The notes under the pieces: model-generated
The model's input: only the letters and a program-made list of their open reading frames with translations
Database searches by the model: none
What the model was told of the DNA's origin: nothing
Translations under genes and position numbers: made by a program
Shown: one piece after another, positions 8,457 to 16,697 of the stretch
Position numbering within the stretch: position 1 is the first letter of the stretch
How the letters are laid out: each line of letters starts with the position of its first letter
Assembly (NCBI RefSeq): GCF_934294775.1
Contig: NZ_CAKRAH010000004.1
Location: 35,696 to 99,695 of the forward strand
Reading direction: 5' to 3'
Length of the DNA: 64,000 nt
DNA from: an uncultured Dorea sp.
Lineage (GTDB): Bacteria > Bacillota > Clostridia > Lachnospirales > Lachnospiraceae

Positions 8457-10013
8457 TTATAATTCAACCTTGTGATAAGTAATTCCAGATTTTTTTAATA
8501 CTTGTTCTTCTCTTGTCTGACAGGTAAAGAGCAATACCTGTTTTTTGTGATTATTCAGCCATCTAAGCGTCTGTTCCATTCTGTTCTCATCATAATAGGC
8601 AAATGTATCATCCAGAATTACAGGCATCTCCTCTTCACACAAAAGTTCTCCTACCGCCATTCTAAGCGCCAGATAAATCTGCTCTACAGTTCCCCTGCTC
8701 ACCTGATGAAGTTCCATTCTCTTTTCCCTTGTCAGAACTGCTATATGCAGCTGCTCATCTGCCACGATTTTCTGATATTTTCCATCTGTTATTTCACACA
8801 GGATCGCCGATGCTTTCTCATTCAGATCTCTTTTCAGATATCCCTGCATCTCTTCTGACAATGCTTCCAGATGCTCTGCTGCCATCTGTACTGCCTGCCT
8901 TTTTATCTCACATTCCCTGGATCGTACACTGACTTCATCAAGCTCTGCAAGCTGCTCGCCAAGGTTCTCGTATGCAACCTGTTTTTCTTTTAATTCTGAT
9001 GCAATGTGTGCTCTTTCCCAGCGTAGCTTTTCAAGCGGTATCTTCTCTTCTTCCGGTGTAATCTCTTCCAGTATGATCTCCGGCTCGGTCTTTACCTGTT
9101 TCTTTCCGACTTTCATACGGTTCCATATATACGTTCCGCTTGCCAGAAACAGGATGATCGCAATCAGATAATTCCACGGTTTTGAAAACAGGATAACTGC
9201 TATTATAATCACCAGCACAAATACCAGAATCTCCATCGGATGAATTCTCCATTTTTCAGGTCTGATCTCATCCATGAAGCCTTTTGCGCTTTCTTCTTCC
9301 TGCCTGCGTTTCCGTTCTTTTTCTGTACGGTATGCAAGTTCTTCTTCTATCGTCTCAAGTTCCTCTTCCAGATGATGTACATCTCTCCATACAAATGAAA
9401 CTTCCTGCTCCAGCTGCTCTCTTTTTTGTCGTTTTTCCTGCAGGTCTTTTCGTATTTCCTGCTCCAGCACTTTCTTTCTGTTATTCAGCTGTTCTAATGC
9501 ACCGCTTAAGTTGATCTCTCCATTGCCAGATGTATAATAGTTGGTTGCATAATTCTTTAATTCTGCAGCAATTCCTGCACCCATCTCAGCATTTCTCTGG
9601 CTCATGGATACCGTGTTATCATAACAGTCTGCATCCATTCCGCCAAGCAGCATCTCAAGATCTCCATCCTCAACAGACAAAACTTCTCCGTCTTCTTCGC
9701 AGATAAGCTCTGCCTTTTTGGAATATTTATCAAAATTACGCTCTATGCGGAACGTTTTTCCCCCACTGGAAAACTGGAGTACGCCCGCATAATAATTCGA
9801 ATTCTCCCATGGCTCATAGGTACTGTATGTATCATTGACCGCCGCTCTCCCGCGTCCTCTTTCCATGCCAAAGAGCATACCCTTAATGAACGTATGGATC
9901 GTCGATTTTCCCGATTCATTTTCCCCGTAGATCAGATTGATCCCGTCTTCCAGTTCTATCTGACGGTTATGAAATTTTCCATAATTTTTTAATATCAATT
10001 CACGAATCTGCAT
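8457..10013 (-). CDS. YhaN-like SMC/RecN-type ATPase with membrane anchor
   Basis: The 518 residues show Walker A GENESGKST at 30-38, a coiled-coil arm, two predicted membrane helices at about 260-276 and 280-297, a second coiled-coil arm, then an ABC signature (SRGTVEQIYLAL, about 439-450) and Walker B VILDD at 465-469. It looks like the AAA ATPase of YhaN, the partner of the YhaO phosphoesterase, a membrane-placed analogue of SbcC. It is much shorter than Bacillus YhaN (over 900 residues), so the arms are short. The start lies 2 bases after the phosphoesterase stop. The likely role is ATP-driven handling of DNA ends at the membrane; substrate unknown. Confidence 0.8.
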   Translation of the reverse strand: MQIRELILKNYGKFHNRQIELEDGINLIYGENESGKSTIHTFIKGMLFGMERGRGRAAVNDTYSTYEPWENSNYYAGVLQFSSGGKTFRIERNFDKYSKKAELICEEDGEVLSVEDGDLEMLLGGMDADCYDNTVSMSQRNAEMGAGIAAELKNYATNYYTSGNGEINLSGALEQLNNRKKVLEQEIRKDLQEKRQKREQLEQEVSFVWRDVHHLEEELETIEEELAYRTEKERKRRQEEESAKGFMDEIRPEKWRIHPMEILVFVLVIIIAVILFSKPWNYLIAIILFLASGTYIWNRMKVGKKQVKTEPEIILEEITPEEEKIPLEKLRWERAHIASELKEKQVAYENLGEQLAELDEVSVRSRECEIKRQAVQMAAEHLEALSEEMQGYLKRDLNEKASAILCEITDGKYQKIVADEQLHIAVLTREKRMELHQVSRGTVEQIYLALRMAVGELLCEEEMPVILDDTFAYYDENRMEQTLRWLNNHKKQVLLFTCQTREEQVLKKSGITYHKVEL

Positions 10014-10015
10014 GT

Positions 10016-11071
10016 CTAGCCTCTTCTTGTCTCCATCAATGCCTGTACGCCTTCACACAGTGCCTGGTACTCGATACTGTCCTGCGGATATCCTTTCAGG
10101 CTTTCGATGTACTGTCCAAGAATATTCCCTTTATTTTCATTACTTAGCTTTTCAAAATCATATGCCGGTTTTGTATGATCCACAATCTCTACTACATTTC
10201 CACATGAATCCATCTGCTCCAGATCATACCAGATATCTGGATCCCTGAATCCTGTCAATGTGATCTTGTACATGTTTTGTCTGCCATTTTCCTCAATCAT
10301 CCGCACCAGTTCCTGCTTCAGATTATGCCCTGTCATTGCTCTGTGCACCTGCACGTCTTTGTGAATATATTCTCTGGACGCGTGACAGACAAAACGGATC
10401 TGACAGCCTTTTTCACTGATTCTGCCTTCTATATACCCATGTGTCCCGGTATCATTGATATCGATCGGCTCCAAAGCTCCCGCATATGCCATGTGGTTTT
10501 CCACTAATTCCTGTGGTTTGTGAATGTGTCCCATGGCAACATAATCATAACCAAGCGACTGTATCTGGTTCACTTTCATCGGAATATGCCTGTCATCCCC
10601 ACCATGAGCCAGCAAAATCTCATATTTCTGTCTGTGTTCCGGACGCGCAGAATCATATACCGGAGCCATAATTTCCTTACTGTAATAGCTGCATCCATAT
10701 ACGGCTGTCTGGATATTTCCAAGTTCTACACAAGTCATATTTTCATTTTTTATCATGTGCACATGTGGCGACCATGAAAATGTTCTGTAATATGAATTCT
10801 TCTTGATATAGTCATGGTTACCTGCAATCATCACTACTTCTGTCTGCTCCAGCATATCCAGTACGGAGTTCATCTCTTTTAATTCCCGAAGCAGTGGCTG
10901 TCTGTGGAATATATCTCCCGCGATCAGAAGAAGATCCATCTTTTTCTGATTACAGATATCTATAATATCCCGGAAGCTGTCCCAGATCTCTCTTTCTCTT
11001 CCGGCACTATACGCACTTCCGGCGTCCGGTTTTGCCCCTAAATGTAAGTCTGCGATGTGTATGAACTTCAT
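10016..11071 (-). CDS. YhaO-like metallophosphoesterase / DNA exonuclease
   Basis: The 351 residues carry the calcineurin-like phosphoesterase motifs in order: HIADLHLG (Asp8, His10), IAGDIFHR, MIAGNHDY, LLAHGG and MGHIHKP. These bind two metal ions, as in SbcD and Mre11. The C-terminal part is the capping domain of the YhaO group. With the ATPase next to it, it should form an SbcCD-like nuclease complex acting on DNA ends. Its start lies inside the 3' end of the histidine-kinase gene (65-base overlap), so it is translationally coupled to an otherwise unrelated two-component system. Confidence 0.87.
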   Translation of the reverse strand: MKFIHIADLHLGAKPDAGSAYSAGREREIWDSFRDIIDICNQKKMDLLLIAGDIFHRQPLLRELKEMNSVLDMLEQTEVVMIAGNHDYIKKNSYYRTFSWSPHVHMIKNENMTCVELGNIQTAVYGCSYYSKEIMAPVYDSARPEHRQKYEILLAHGGDDRHIPMKVNQIQSLGYDYVAMGHIHKPQELVENHMAYAGALEPIDINDTGTHGYIEGRISEKGCQIRFVCHASREYIHKDVQVHRAMTGHNLKQELVRMIEENGRQNMYKITLTGFRDPDIWYDLEQMDSCGNVVEIVDHTKPAYDFEKLSNENKGNILGQYIESLKGYPQDSIEYQALCEGVQALMETRRG

Positions 11072-12233
11072 CCGTTGTTCCTTCCTTTTTCTCCGTCTTT
11101 TCTTTCGATGGCAGTGTCACAATAAACTGGGTACGGTTATCATCACTTCTGGCCATGATCCTGCCTCCATGTAATTCTGCAATCTGCTTTGCGATTGCAA
11201 GTCCAAGTCCCGCACCTCCGGTTCCGGTAGAACGCGAACCATCCACCCGGTAGAATTTTTCAAAAATTGTCTGCAGCATATCTCCAGGTATCTTATCCCC
11301 TGCATTGGTAAATACAATCTCTATCTCATCATTTTTCATCCTTGCTTCAATCCGGATCACTGTATTTTCATAACAGTACGCAATTGCATTTCTTAATATA
11401 TTGTCAAATACTCTTGCCAGCTTGTCCGGGTCGCCATAGATCTGCAGATCTTCTTCTACATCTACCTCGCAGCTTAGCTTTTTCTCCTGTAAAACTCCGT
11501 ATAATTCATCTGCCAGCTGTTCCAACATCATTGTAAGGTCTATTTCCACCGGCTCCAGTTCTATATTCTGCAGATTATACCTGGTAATATCAAAGAATTC
11601 ATTAATGAGCTCTCCAAGTCTTATCGACTTTTCCAGCGCGATATGGGTATAATTCATCCGCTCTTCTTCCGGCATATCCGGATGATCTTCTAACATCGTC
11701 AGATATGCCACAATAGAAGTCAGTGGTGTCTTAAGATCATGCGCAAGGAATAAAACCAGGTCATTCTTCTTTTTTTCACCCTCTATCGCTTCCAGCTCCT
11801 GCCGTTTTAATGTGGCTTTGATCTCATTTAGACGGATCTCAATCGGTTTTAATTCTGTGATCAGATGGATCGGTTCTGTCGATTCGGATATGATATTTTC
11901 GATTCCATGATCGATCTGGTCCAGATATTTTGTCATCTTAGACAGTGCCACATAAAAAAACAGCGCAAAAAGTATCAGATAACCAATAACCATATAAAAG
12001 GTCTTGTTATCCCCGATCAATTGCCAGTATAATCTGACCGCCGTCTCCTCCTTTATATTGAAGAACACCAGAACTTCAACAAAGATCCTGGCAAAGCTGT
12101 CATTATAGATTCCGTCGATGACGAATTTCAGCAGGATTCCGCCTACCAGAACTGTCAGTGCCGTTACTAATACGGTCTGCAAAAGAAGACTGAACTTTAA
12201 CTTCCGATAATTATTCTTCAACCTTGTATCCAA
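11007..12233 (-). CDS. Sensor histidine kinase, VanS-like
   Basis: This 408-residue membrane kinase has two membrane helices (about residues 14-40 and 78-98) bracketing a short extracellular segment. A HisKA domain with LAHDLKTPLTS follows, then a HATPase domain with the N box (NILRNAIAYC), GDKIP and GTGGAGLGLAIAKQIAE. Architecture resembles VanS/PhoR-type kinases. It overlaps the response-regulator gene by 23 bases and its last 29 codons overlap the phosphoesterase gene; the kinase fold should end near IVTLPS, so the tail is probably non-functional. No vancomycin-resistance genes are nearby, so the signal is unknown. Confidence 0.9.
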   Translation of the reverse strand: MDTRLKNNYRKLKFSLLLQTVLVTALTVLVGGILLKFVIDGIYNDSFARIFVEVLVFFNIKEETAVRLYWQLIGDNKTFYMVIGYLILFALFFYVALSKMTKYLDQIDHGIENIISESTEPIHLITELKPIEIRLNEIKATLKRQELEAIEGEKKKNDLVLFLAHDLKTPLTSIVAYLTMLEDHPDMPEEERMNYTHIALEKSIRLGELINEFFDITRYNLQNIELEPVEIDLTMMLEQLADELYGVLQEKKLSCEVDVEEDLQIYGDPDKLARVFDNILRNAIAYCYENTVIRIEARMKNDEIEIVFTNAGDKIPGDMLQTIFEKFYRVDGSRSTGTGGAGLGLAIAKQIAELHGGRIMARSDDNRTQFIVTLPSKEKTEKKEGTTDEVHTHRRLTFRGKTGRRKCV

Positions 12234-12900
12234 CTCCCCACACCGTCTTGATAAAATCAGACTTGCCTGTTGGTGCGCTCATCTTCTCACGCAGATGACG
12301 GATATGCACCATTACTGTGTTGTTACTGTTCTTATAATATTTTTCATGCCATACCTTTTCGAACAGCTCTTCCGAGCTGATCACTTTTCCCCTGTTCTCA
12401 CACAGAAGCCATAAAATGTCAAATTCTATCGGCGTCAGTGTAAGCGGGACTTCATTGTATACACACTCATGAGAGTTCCTGTTAAGAAGCAATCCTCCAA
12501 AATCAATTACTTCGCCTTCCTCCCTGGTTCCCTCGTTATACTGGGTGTATCTTCTGAGCTGGGCCTTCACACGCGCTACCAGCTCCAGTGGATTGAACGG
12601 TTTTGGAATATAATCATCCGCCCCAAGTGTCAGACCCGTGATCTTATCCATATATTCCGTCTTCGCTGTCAGCATAATTACCGGAAATGTATACTTCTGC
12701 CGGATCTGTTTTAAAATCTGAAAACCATCAATATCTGGAAGCATGATATCTAAAATAGCAAGATCGATCTTGGTGCTGTATATACAGTCCAATGCGTCCT
12801 GTCCATTATAAAACTTGTACACTTTATACTGATCATTCTGAAGATAAAGTTCTACTACATCAGCAATCTCTTTTTCATCATCTACTACTAATATATTCAT
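12211..12900 (-). CDS. OmpR/VanR-family response regulator
   Basis: The 229 residues comprise a receiver domain (MNILVVDDEKEIADVV; phospho-acceptor Asp in LAILDIMLPDIDG; LTAK switch Thr; KPF Lys) and an OmpR-type winged-helix DNA-binding domain ending KTVWGVGYKVEE. It should be phosphorylated by the kinase encoded just downstream and bind DNA as a dimer. The gene is preceded by a GGGGACGG palindrome and by asnS on the same strand, so it may be partly transcribed from asnS. Confidence 0.92.
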   Translation of the reverse strand: MNILVVDDEKEIADVVELYLQNDQYKVYKFYNGQDALDCIYSTKIDLAILDIMLPDIDGFQILKQIRQKYTFPVIMLTAKTEYMDKITGLTLGADDYIPKPFNPLELVARVKAQLRRYTQYNEGTREEGEVIDFGGLLLNRNSHECVYNEVPLTLTPIEFDILWLLCENRGKVISSEELFEKVWHEKYYKNSNNTVMVHIRHLREKMSAPTGKSDFIKTVWGVGYKVEE

Positions 12901-12919
12901 ACTGTCCTCCAGTCTATAT

Positions 12920-12957
12920 GGGGACGGGGGATTTTTAAAAATCCCCCGTCCCCTTTT
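12920..12957. repeat. Perfect GGGGACGG palindrome
   Basis: Positions 12920-12953 are a perfect 34-base palindrome: a 17-base arm GGGGACGGGGGATTTTT followed immediately by its complement, then TTTTA. It lies between asnS and the response regulator. It belongs to the GGGGACGG family also seen at 20438-20564, 30796-30829, 34626-34672 and 55831-55880. With T-rich centre and tail it could weaken transcription past asnS. Confidence 0.75.
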
Positions 12958-12977
12958 ATGCCTTTTATAACTTATTA

Positions 12978-14369
12978 TTACAGTTCGCAGTTATTTACTG
13001 TTCTTGGGAATGGAATTACGTCACGGATATTACCCATTCCTGTCAGATACATTACACATCTTTCGAATCCAAGTCCGAATCCGGCATGTCTTGTAGAACC
13101 ATATTTACGAAGATCCATGTAGAACTTGTAATCTTCTTCTTTCAGTCCAAGCTCATCCATTCTTGCTTTCAGCTTGTCGTAATCGTCCTCTCTCTGGCTT
13201 CCTCCGATGATCTCACCGATTCCAGGTACCAGACAGTCTACTGCTGCTACTGTCTTGCCGTCTTCGTTAAGCTTCATGTAAAATGCTTTGATTTCCTTTG
13301 GATAGTCTGTTACGAATACAGGGCGTTTGAACACTTCTTCTGTCAGGTATCTTTCGTGCTCTGTCTGAAGATCTGTTCCCCATGTTACTTTGTATTCGAA
13401 TTTATCGTTATGTTTTTCCAGAAGTTCTACTGCTTCTGTGTATGTCACTCTTGCAAAATCAGAAGATACTACATTGTGCAGTCTCTCCAGAAGTCCTTTG
13501 TCTACAAACGAATTGAAGAAGTTCATCTCTTCCGGTGCATTTTCCAGTACGTAGTTGATGACATATTTTAACATTGCTTCTGCAACATACATATCATCGT
13601 CCAGGTCTGCGAATGCCATCTCAGGCTCGATCATCCAGAACTCTGCTGCATGACGTGTTGTGTTAGAGTTCTCAGCACGGAATGTTGGTCCGAATGTGTA
13701 AATGTTACGGAATGCCTGTGCATATGTCTCTCCGTTTAACTGTCCACTTACAGTAAGACTTGTCTCTTTTCCGAAGAAGTCTTTGGAGTAATCTACGCTT
13801 CCGTCTTCGTTCTTCGGCACATTATTCAGATCCATGGTTGTTACCTGGAACATCTCTCCTGCACCCTCACAGTCACTTCCTGTGATCAATGGTGTATGCA
13901 CATATACGAATCCTCTCTCCTGGAAGAACTTATGAATCGCATATGCTGTCAGGGAACGTATGCGGAATACTGCCTGGAATGTATTGGTTCTAGGTCTTAA
14001 GTGTGCGATTGTTCTTAAGTATTCGAAGCTGTGGCGCTTTTTCTGAAGCGGATAATCCGGTGCAGAAGCTCCCTCTACTTCTACTGTATCTGCCTGAATC
14101 TCAAATGGCTGTTTTGCCTGTGGTGTTGCAACCAGTGTACCTGTTACGATCACTGCTGCTCCTACATTCAGTTTTGAGATCTCTGCAAAGTTGTCCATCT
14201 TATCATGATATACAACCTGTAACGGCTCAAAGAATGTTCCGTCATTCACTACGATAAATCCAAATGCCTTAGATCCACGGATACTTCTCACCCAGCCTCC
14301 GATTGTTACCTTCTGATCTATATAAGCTTCACTATTTTTATATAATTCTCTGATTGTTGTTAAATCCAT
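12978..14369 (-). CDS. asnS: Asparaginyl-tRNA synthetase
   Basis: This 463-residue class II synthetase attaches asparagine to tRNA-Asn. An N-terminal OB-fold anticodon-binding domain (VTIGGWVRSIRGSKAFGF) leads into the class II core, with motif 2 (TFRAENSNTTRHAAEFWMIEPE) and motif 3 (HAGFGLGFERCVMYLTGMGNIRDVIPFPR). The HAGFGLGFER motif and PFPR end distinguish AsnRS from AspRS. Length is normal. The ATG follows AGGAGAATAG at usual spacing. Divergent promoter-like sequences separate it from pfp. Confidence 0.97.
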   Translation of the reverse strand: MDLTTIRELYKNSEAYIDQKVTIGGWVRSIRGSKAFGFIVVNDGTFFEPLQVVYHDKMDNFAEISKLNVGAAVIVTGTLVATPQAKQPFEIQADTVEVEGASAPDYPLQKKRHSFEYLRTIAHLRPRTNTFQAVFRIRSLTAYAIHKFFQERGFVYVHTPLITGSDCEGAGEMFQVTTMDLNNVPKNEDGSVDYSKDFFGKETSLTVSGQLNGETYAQAFRNIYTFGPTFRAENSNTTRHAAEFWMIEPEMAFADLDDDMYVAEAMLKYVINYVLENAPEEMNFFNSFVDKGLLERLHNVVSSDFARVTYTEAVELLEKHNDKFEYKVTWGTDLQTEHERYLTEEVFKRPVFVTDYPKEIKAFYMKLNEDGKTVAAVDCLVPGIGEIIGGSQREDDYDKLKARMDELGLKEEDYKFYMDLRKYGSTRHAGFGLGFERCVMYLTGMGNIRDVIPFPRTVNNCEL

Positions 14370-14408
14370 ACCAACTATTCTCCTTTTTACAAACTCACAT
14401 ATATTCCT

Positions 14409-14441
14409 ATTATACCATATCGTTCTGATTTATGTTATACT
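14409..14441. promoter_or_regulatory. Divergent extended -10 promoters for asnS and pfp
   Basis: On the minus strand TGGTATAAT (TATAAT at 14409-14414) points toward asnS. On the plus strand TGTTATACT (TATACT at 14436-14441) points toward pfp. Both have the TGn extended -10 form and weak -35 sequences. Confidence 0.5.
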
Positions 14442-14496
14442 ATATTTATTCAATTTATCATGAAAGAATATTAATAAAAAGTTAGGAGATCACTAT

Positions 14497-15720
14497 ATGA
14501 AGAATTTATTAGTCGCACAATCCGGAGGACCAACATCGGCAATCAACGCTACTCTTGCCGGCGTGATCGAAAACGCGCTTTCCAGTCCATCTGTAGACAA
14601 GATTTATGGTTCCATCAATGGAATCCAGGGTGTATTAAATGAAAATCTGGTTGATTTGAAGACTAAGATCCACAATGTATCTGATCTGGATCTTCTTTGT
14701 CAGACCCCTGCTTCGGCACTTGGATCCTGCCGCGTTAAATTAAAAGATCCAGCTGTATGCGCAGATGAATACGAGACCATCATCTCTGTTCTGCGCAAAC
14801 ACAATATCGACTGCTTTATCTACATCGGTGGTAATGATTCCATGGATACCGTAGATAAACTTTCCAAATATCTGAACGATAAAGGTATCTCTGACATCAC
14901 AGTTGTCGGTGCACCGAAGACAATCGATAACGACCTGTGCGGAACAGATCACTGCCCCGGCTTTGGTTCTGCCGCAAAATATATCGGAACTACATTTGCC
15001 GAGCTGGAACGTGACTGCCACGTGTATGCTACAAAGGCTGTAACGATTGTTGAAGTTATGGGACGTGACGCCGGATGGCTCACTGCCGCTTCCTGTCTTG
15101 CCCGTGCAAATGGAGCAAAAGGTCCTGATTTTATCTATCTTTGCGAAGTACCATTTAGTATTGATGGGTTCCTTCAGGATGTTAAAGCAAAGCTTGAAGA
15201 ACAGGATGCTGTTATCATCGCTGTCAGCGAAGGTGTAAAGAACAAAGACGGCCGCTACATTTCCGAGGAAGTACAGAGCTCTGCTGTCGATTCTTTTGGC
15301 CACAGCTATATTGCCGGTGCCGCAAAAGTACTCGAAGATGCTGTCAGAAATGAGATCGGATGCAAGGTCCGCTCCATTGAACTTAACCTGATGCAACGCT
15401 GTGCCGCACATCTCGCAAGCGCAACGGATATCCAGGAGTCCAGAATGCTTGGAAAGTCTGCATGCCAGTATGCTCTTGAAGGTGCTACCGGTATGATGGC
15501 TGCTGTAATCCGTACTTCCGATGCTCCATATGTAACAGAATTCAAAGCTCTTCCGGTATGCGATATCGCCAACGCGATCAAGAGCGTACCTGCGGATTAT
15601 ATCAATGATGCAGGAAATGATGTGACTCAGAAGATGGTCGATTACCTGACTCCGTTGATTCAGGGTGAGATGAATACCATTTATGAAAATGGGATTCCGA
15701 AATATATTTACTTATATTAA
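14497..15720 (+). CDS. pfp: PPi-type 6-phosphofructokinase
   Basis: The 407 residues are a phosphofructokinase of the pyrophosphate-dependent group, converting fructose-6-phosphate to fructose-1,6-bisphosphate in glycolysis. Visible motifs are AQSGGPTSAINATL at the phosphate donor site, GGNDSMDT (Asp where ATP enzymes have Gly), PKTIDNDL with the catalytic Asp, and MGRDAGWLTA. These residues point to PPi rather than ATP use and to reversibility, but donor specificity is inferred from motifs. The gene has a good AGGAG site and its own terminator at 15750-15779. Confidence 0.92.
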   Translation: MKNLLVAQSGGPTSAINATLAGVIENALSSPSVDKIYGSINGIQGVLNENLVDLKTKIHNVSDLDLLCQTPASALGSCRVKLKDPAVCADEYETIISVLRKHNIDCFIYIGGNDSMDTVDKLSKYLNDKGISDITVVGAPKTIDNDLCGTDHCPGFGSAAKYIGTTFAELERDCHVYATKAVTIVEVMGRDAGWLTAASCLARANGAKGPDFIYLCEVPFSIDGFLQDVKAKLEEQDAVIIAVSEGVKNKDGRYISEEVQSSAVDSFGHSYIAGAAKVLEDAVRNEIGCKVRSIELNLMQRCAAHLASATDIQESRMLGKSACQYALEGATGMMAAVIRTSDAPYVTEFKALPVCDIANAIKSVPADYINDAGNDVTQKMVDYLTPLIQGEMNTIYENGIPKYIYLY

Positions 15721-15749
15721 ACTTAAGCCCTCCAACAAAAAGGGAATAG

Positions 15750-15779
15750 CCCCCCCAGAGTTGCCACTCTGGGGGTTTT
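15750..15779 (+). terminator. Intrinsic terminator after pfp
   Basis: CCCCCAGAGT and ACTCTGGGGG form a perfect 10-bp stem with a four-base loop, followed by TTTT. Confidence 0.92.
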
Positions 15780-15793
15780 GATATTTTATTGCC

Positions 15794-15822
15794 TTGCTTT
15801 TCTTTCTTTTCCATGCTATACT
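15794..15822 (+). promoter_or_regulatory. Promoter of queT leader
   Basis: TTGCTT (15794-15799) and TATACT (15817-15822) are separated by exactly 17 bases. Transcription should begin near 15829, giving a leader of about 160 nt before queT. Its first half holds AAACCC/GGGTTT and CGCCG/CGGCG pairings that I cannot assign to a known element. Confidence 0.7.
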
Positions 15823-15938
15823 ATCACCCGTTACAAAACCCGAAAAAATCAAGGTCTTACAAGGGTTTCGCCGATTCCCGGCGTAAAGAGAATGATAGAA
15901 ATGACATCCACCGGATATCTTTCCTATCCGCTACGGCG

Positions 15939-15982
15939 CGTGTGTTCGTGACCTTCCACACGTAAAACAAAACTAAAGGAGT
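15939..15982 (+). promoter_or_regulatory. Probable preQ1-I riboswitch
   Basis: CGTGTG and CACACG form a 6-bp stem with a 12-nt loop that holds TTC and ACC. An A-rich tail (TAAAACAAAACTAAAGG) follows and runs into the ribosome binding site. This matches the compact H-type pseudoknot layout of preQ1-I aptamers: a stem-loop, a loop CC(U) able to pair with the AGG of the tail, and tail adenines lying in the stem groove. Ligand binding would hide the AAGGAG site and reduce translation. The downstream gene is a QueT transporter, the expected target. Assignment is by eye and needs a covariance-model check. Confidence 0.6.
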
Positions 15983-15990
15983 ATTGAAAA

Positions 15991-16479
15991 ATGAAAAACA
16001 AAAATCTTAGTTTCATGACCCAGGCAGCCATGATCGCTGCTATCTATGTGGTGCTGACTTACATCTTTGCACCATTTTCTTTTGGAGAAGTACAGGTTCG
16101 TATCTCCGAGGCACTCACGATTTTACCAATATTTACACCCGCTGCTATTCCGGGGCTTTTCGTCGGATGTCTGATTGGTAATATTCTGGGCGGTGCGATT
16201 CTTCCAGATATTGTATTTGGTAGTATTGCTACATTGATCGGAGCATTTTTTACATGGAAACTGCGCGAGCAGAAGCCGGTTACCGCAACACTTCCACCGA
16301 TCATTTCCAATATTGTCATTGTTCCATTCGTGCTTCGTTACGGATATGGGGTGACACTTCCGATTCCGTTCATGATGCTGACGGTTGGTATTGGCGAGGT
16401 CATTTCCTGCACTGTTCTTGGACTGATCGTATATGGGGCGTTGAAAAAATATCAGCATACATTATTCCGTGCTGTATAA
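15991..16479 (+). CDS. queT: QueT-family queuosine precursor transporter
   Basis: This 162-residue membrane protein has about five hydrophobic segments and the QueT-family start (AAMIAAIYVVLTYIFAPFSFGEVQVRISEALTI contains the conserved VRISEAL block) followed by PGLFVGCLIGN. It is the substrate-binding S component of an ECF-type importer for the queuosine precursor preQ1 or a related base. The general ATPase and T component would be encoded elsewhere. A strong AAAGGAG site and a probable preQ1-I riboswitch lie directly upstream. The stop codon abuts a family-1 palindrome. Confidence 0.9.
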   Translation: MKNKNLSFMTQAAMIAAIYVVLTYIFAPFSFGEVQVRISEALTILPIFTPAAIPGLFVGCLIGNILGGAILPDIVFGSIATLIGAFFTWKLREQKPVTATLPPIISNIVIVPFVLRYGYGVTLPIPFMMLTVGIGEVISCTVLGLIVYGALKKYQHTLFRAV

Positions 16480-16518
16480 AATACAAGGGAACTGTCAGTG
16501 GCAGTTCCTTTTTGTATT
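16480..16518. repeat. Dispersed palindrome family 1, copy B
   Basis: AATACAA...GGAACTG and CAGTTCC...TTGTATT make a 39-nt imperfect palindrome that starts at the base after the queT stop. It shares the CTGtCA-TGgCAG core and A/T-rich arms of the other copies. The T-rich right arm may let it act as a terminator for queT. Confidence 0.65.
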
Positions 16519-16526
16519 CAAAAAAG

Positions 16527-16588
16527 AAGGGAGTCTTGCAAAACAACTGAATTTCAGTTATAAAGCAAAACTCCCTTTTTATTTTTTT
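16527..16588 (+). terminator. Intrinsic terminator with nested hairpin
   Basis: AAGGGAGTCTTGC pairs with GCAAAACTCCCTT (one mismatch), followed by a long T-rich tail. The loop contains its own AACTGAA/TTCAGTT hairpin. It ends the queT transcript. About 110 bases without recognised features separate it from the end of the next, convergent gene. Confidence 0.8.
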
Positions 16589-16697
16589 AATTCCCAGCTG
16601 CATCAACCAGATGAAGATAAAATATATCTCACTGCTATTGCGTACATCTGCCAGGATTTCTACCGAATATTTCTTTCGAACACAACATTTGCATTAC

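Noticed and set aside
12920..12957. Insertion sequence ends around the perfect palindrome
   Set aside because: There is no transposase or paired opposite end at IS-like distance; the sequence is a stand-alone palindrome of the GGGGACGG family.
14740..15411. 223-residue minus-strand open frame
   Set aside because: It lies wholly within pfp on the other strand, has cysteine/serine-rich composition typical of an antisense shadow and no ribosome binding site.
15860..15892. tRNA-like T-arm (GGGTTTCGCCGATTCCC) in the queT leader
   Set aside because: No acceptor, D or anticodon arms can be built around it; it is explained by simple local hairpins in the leader.
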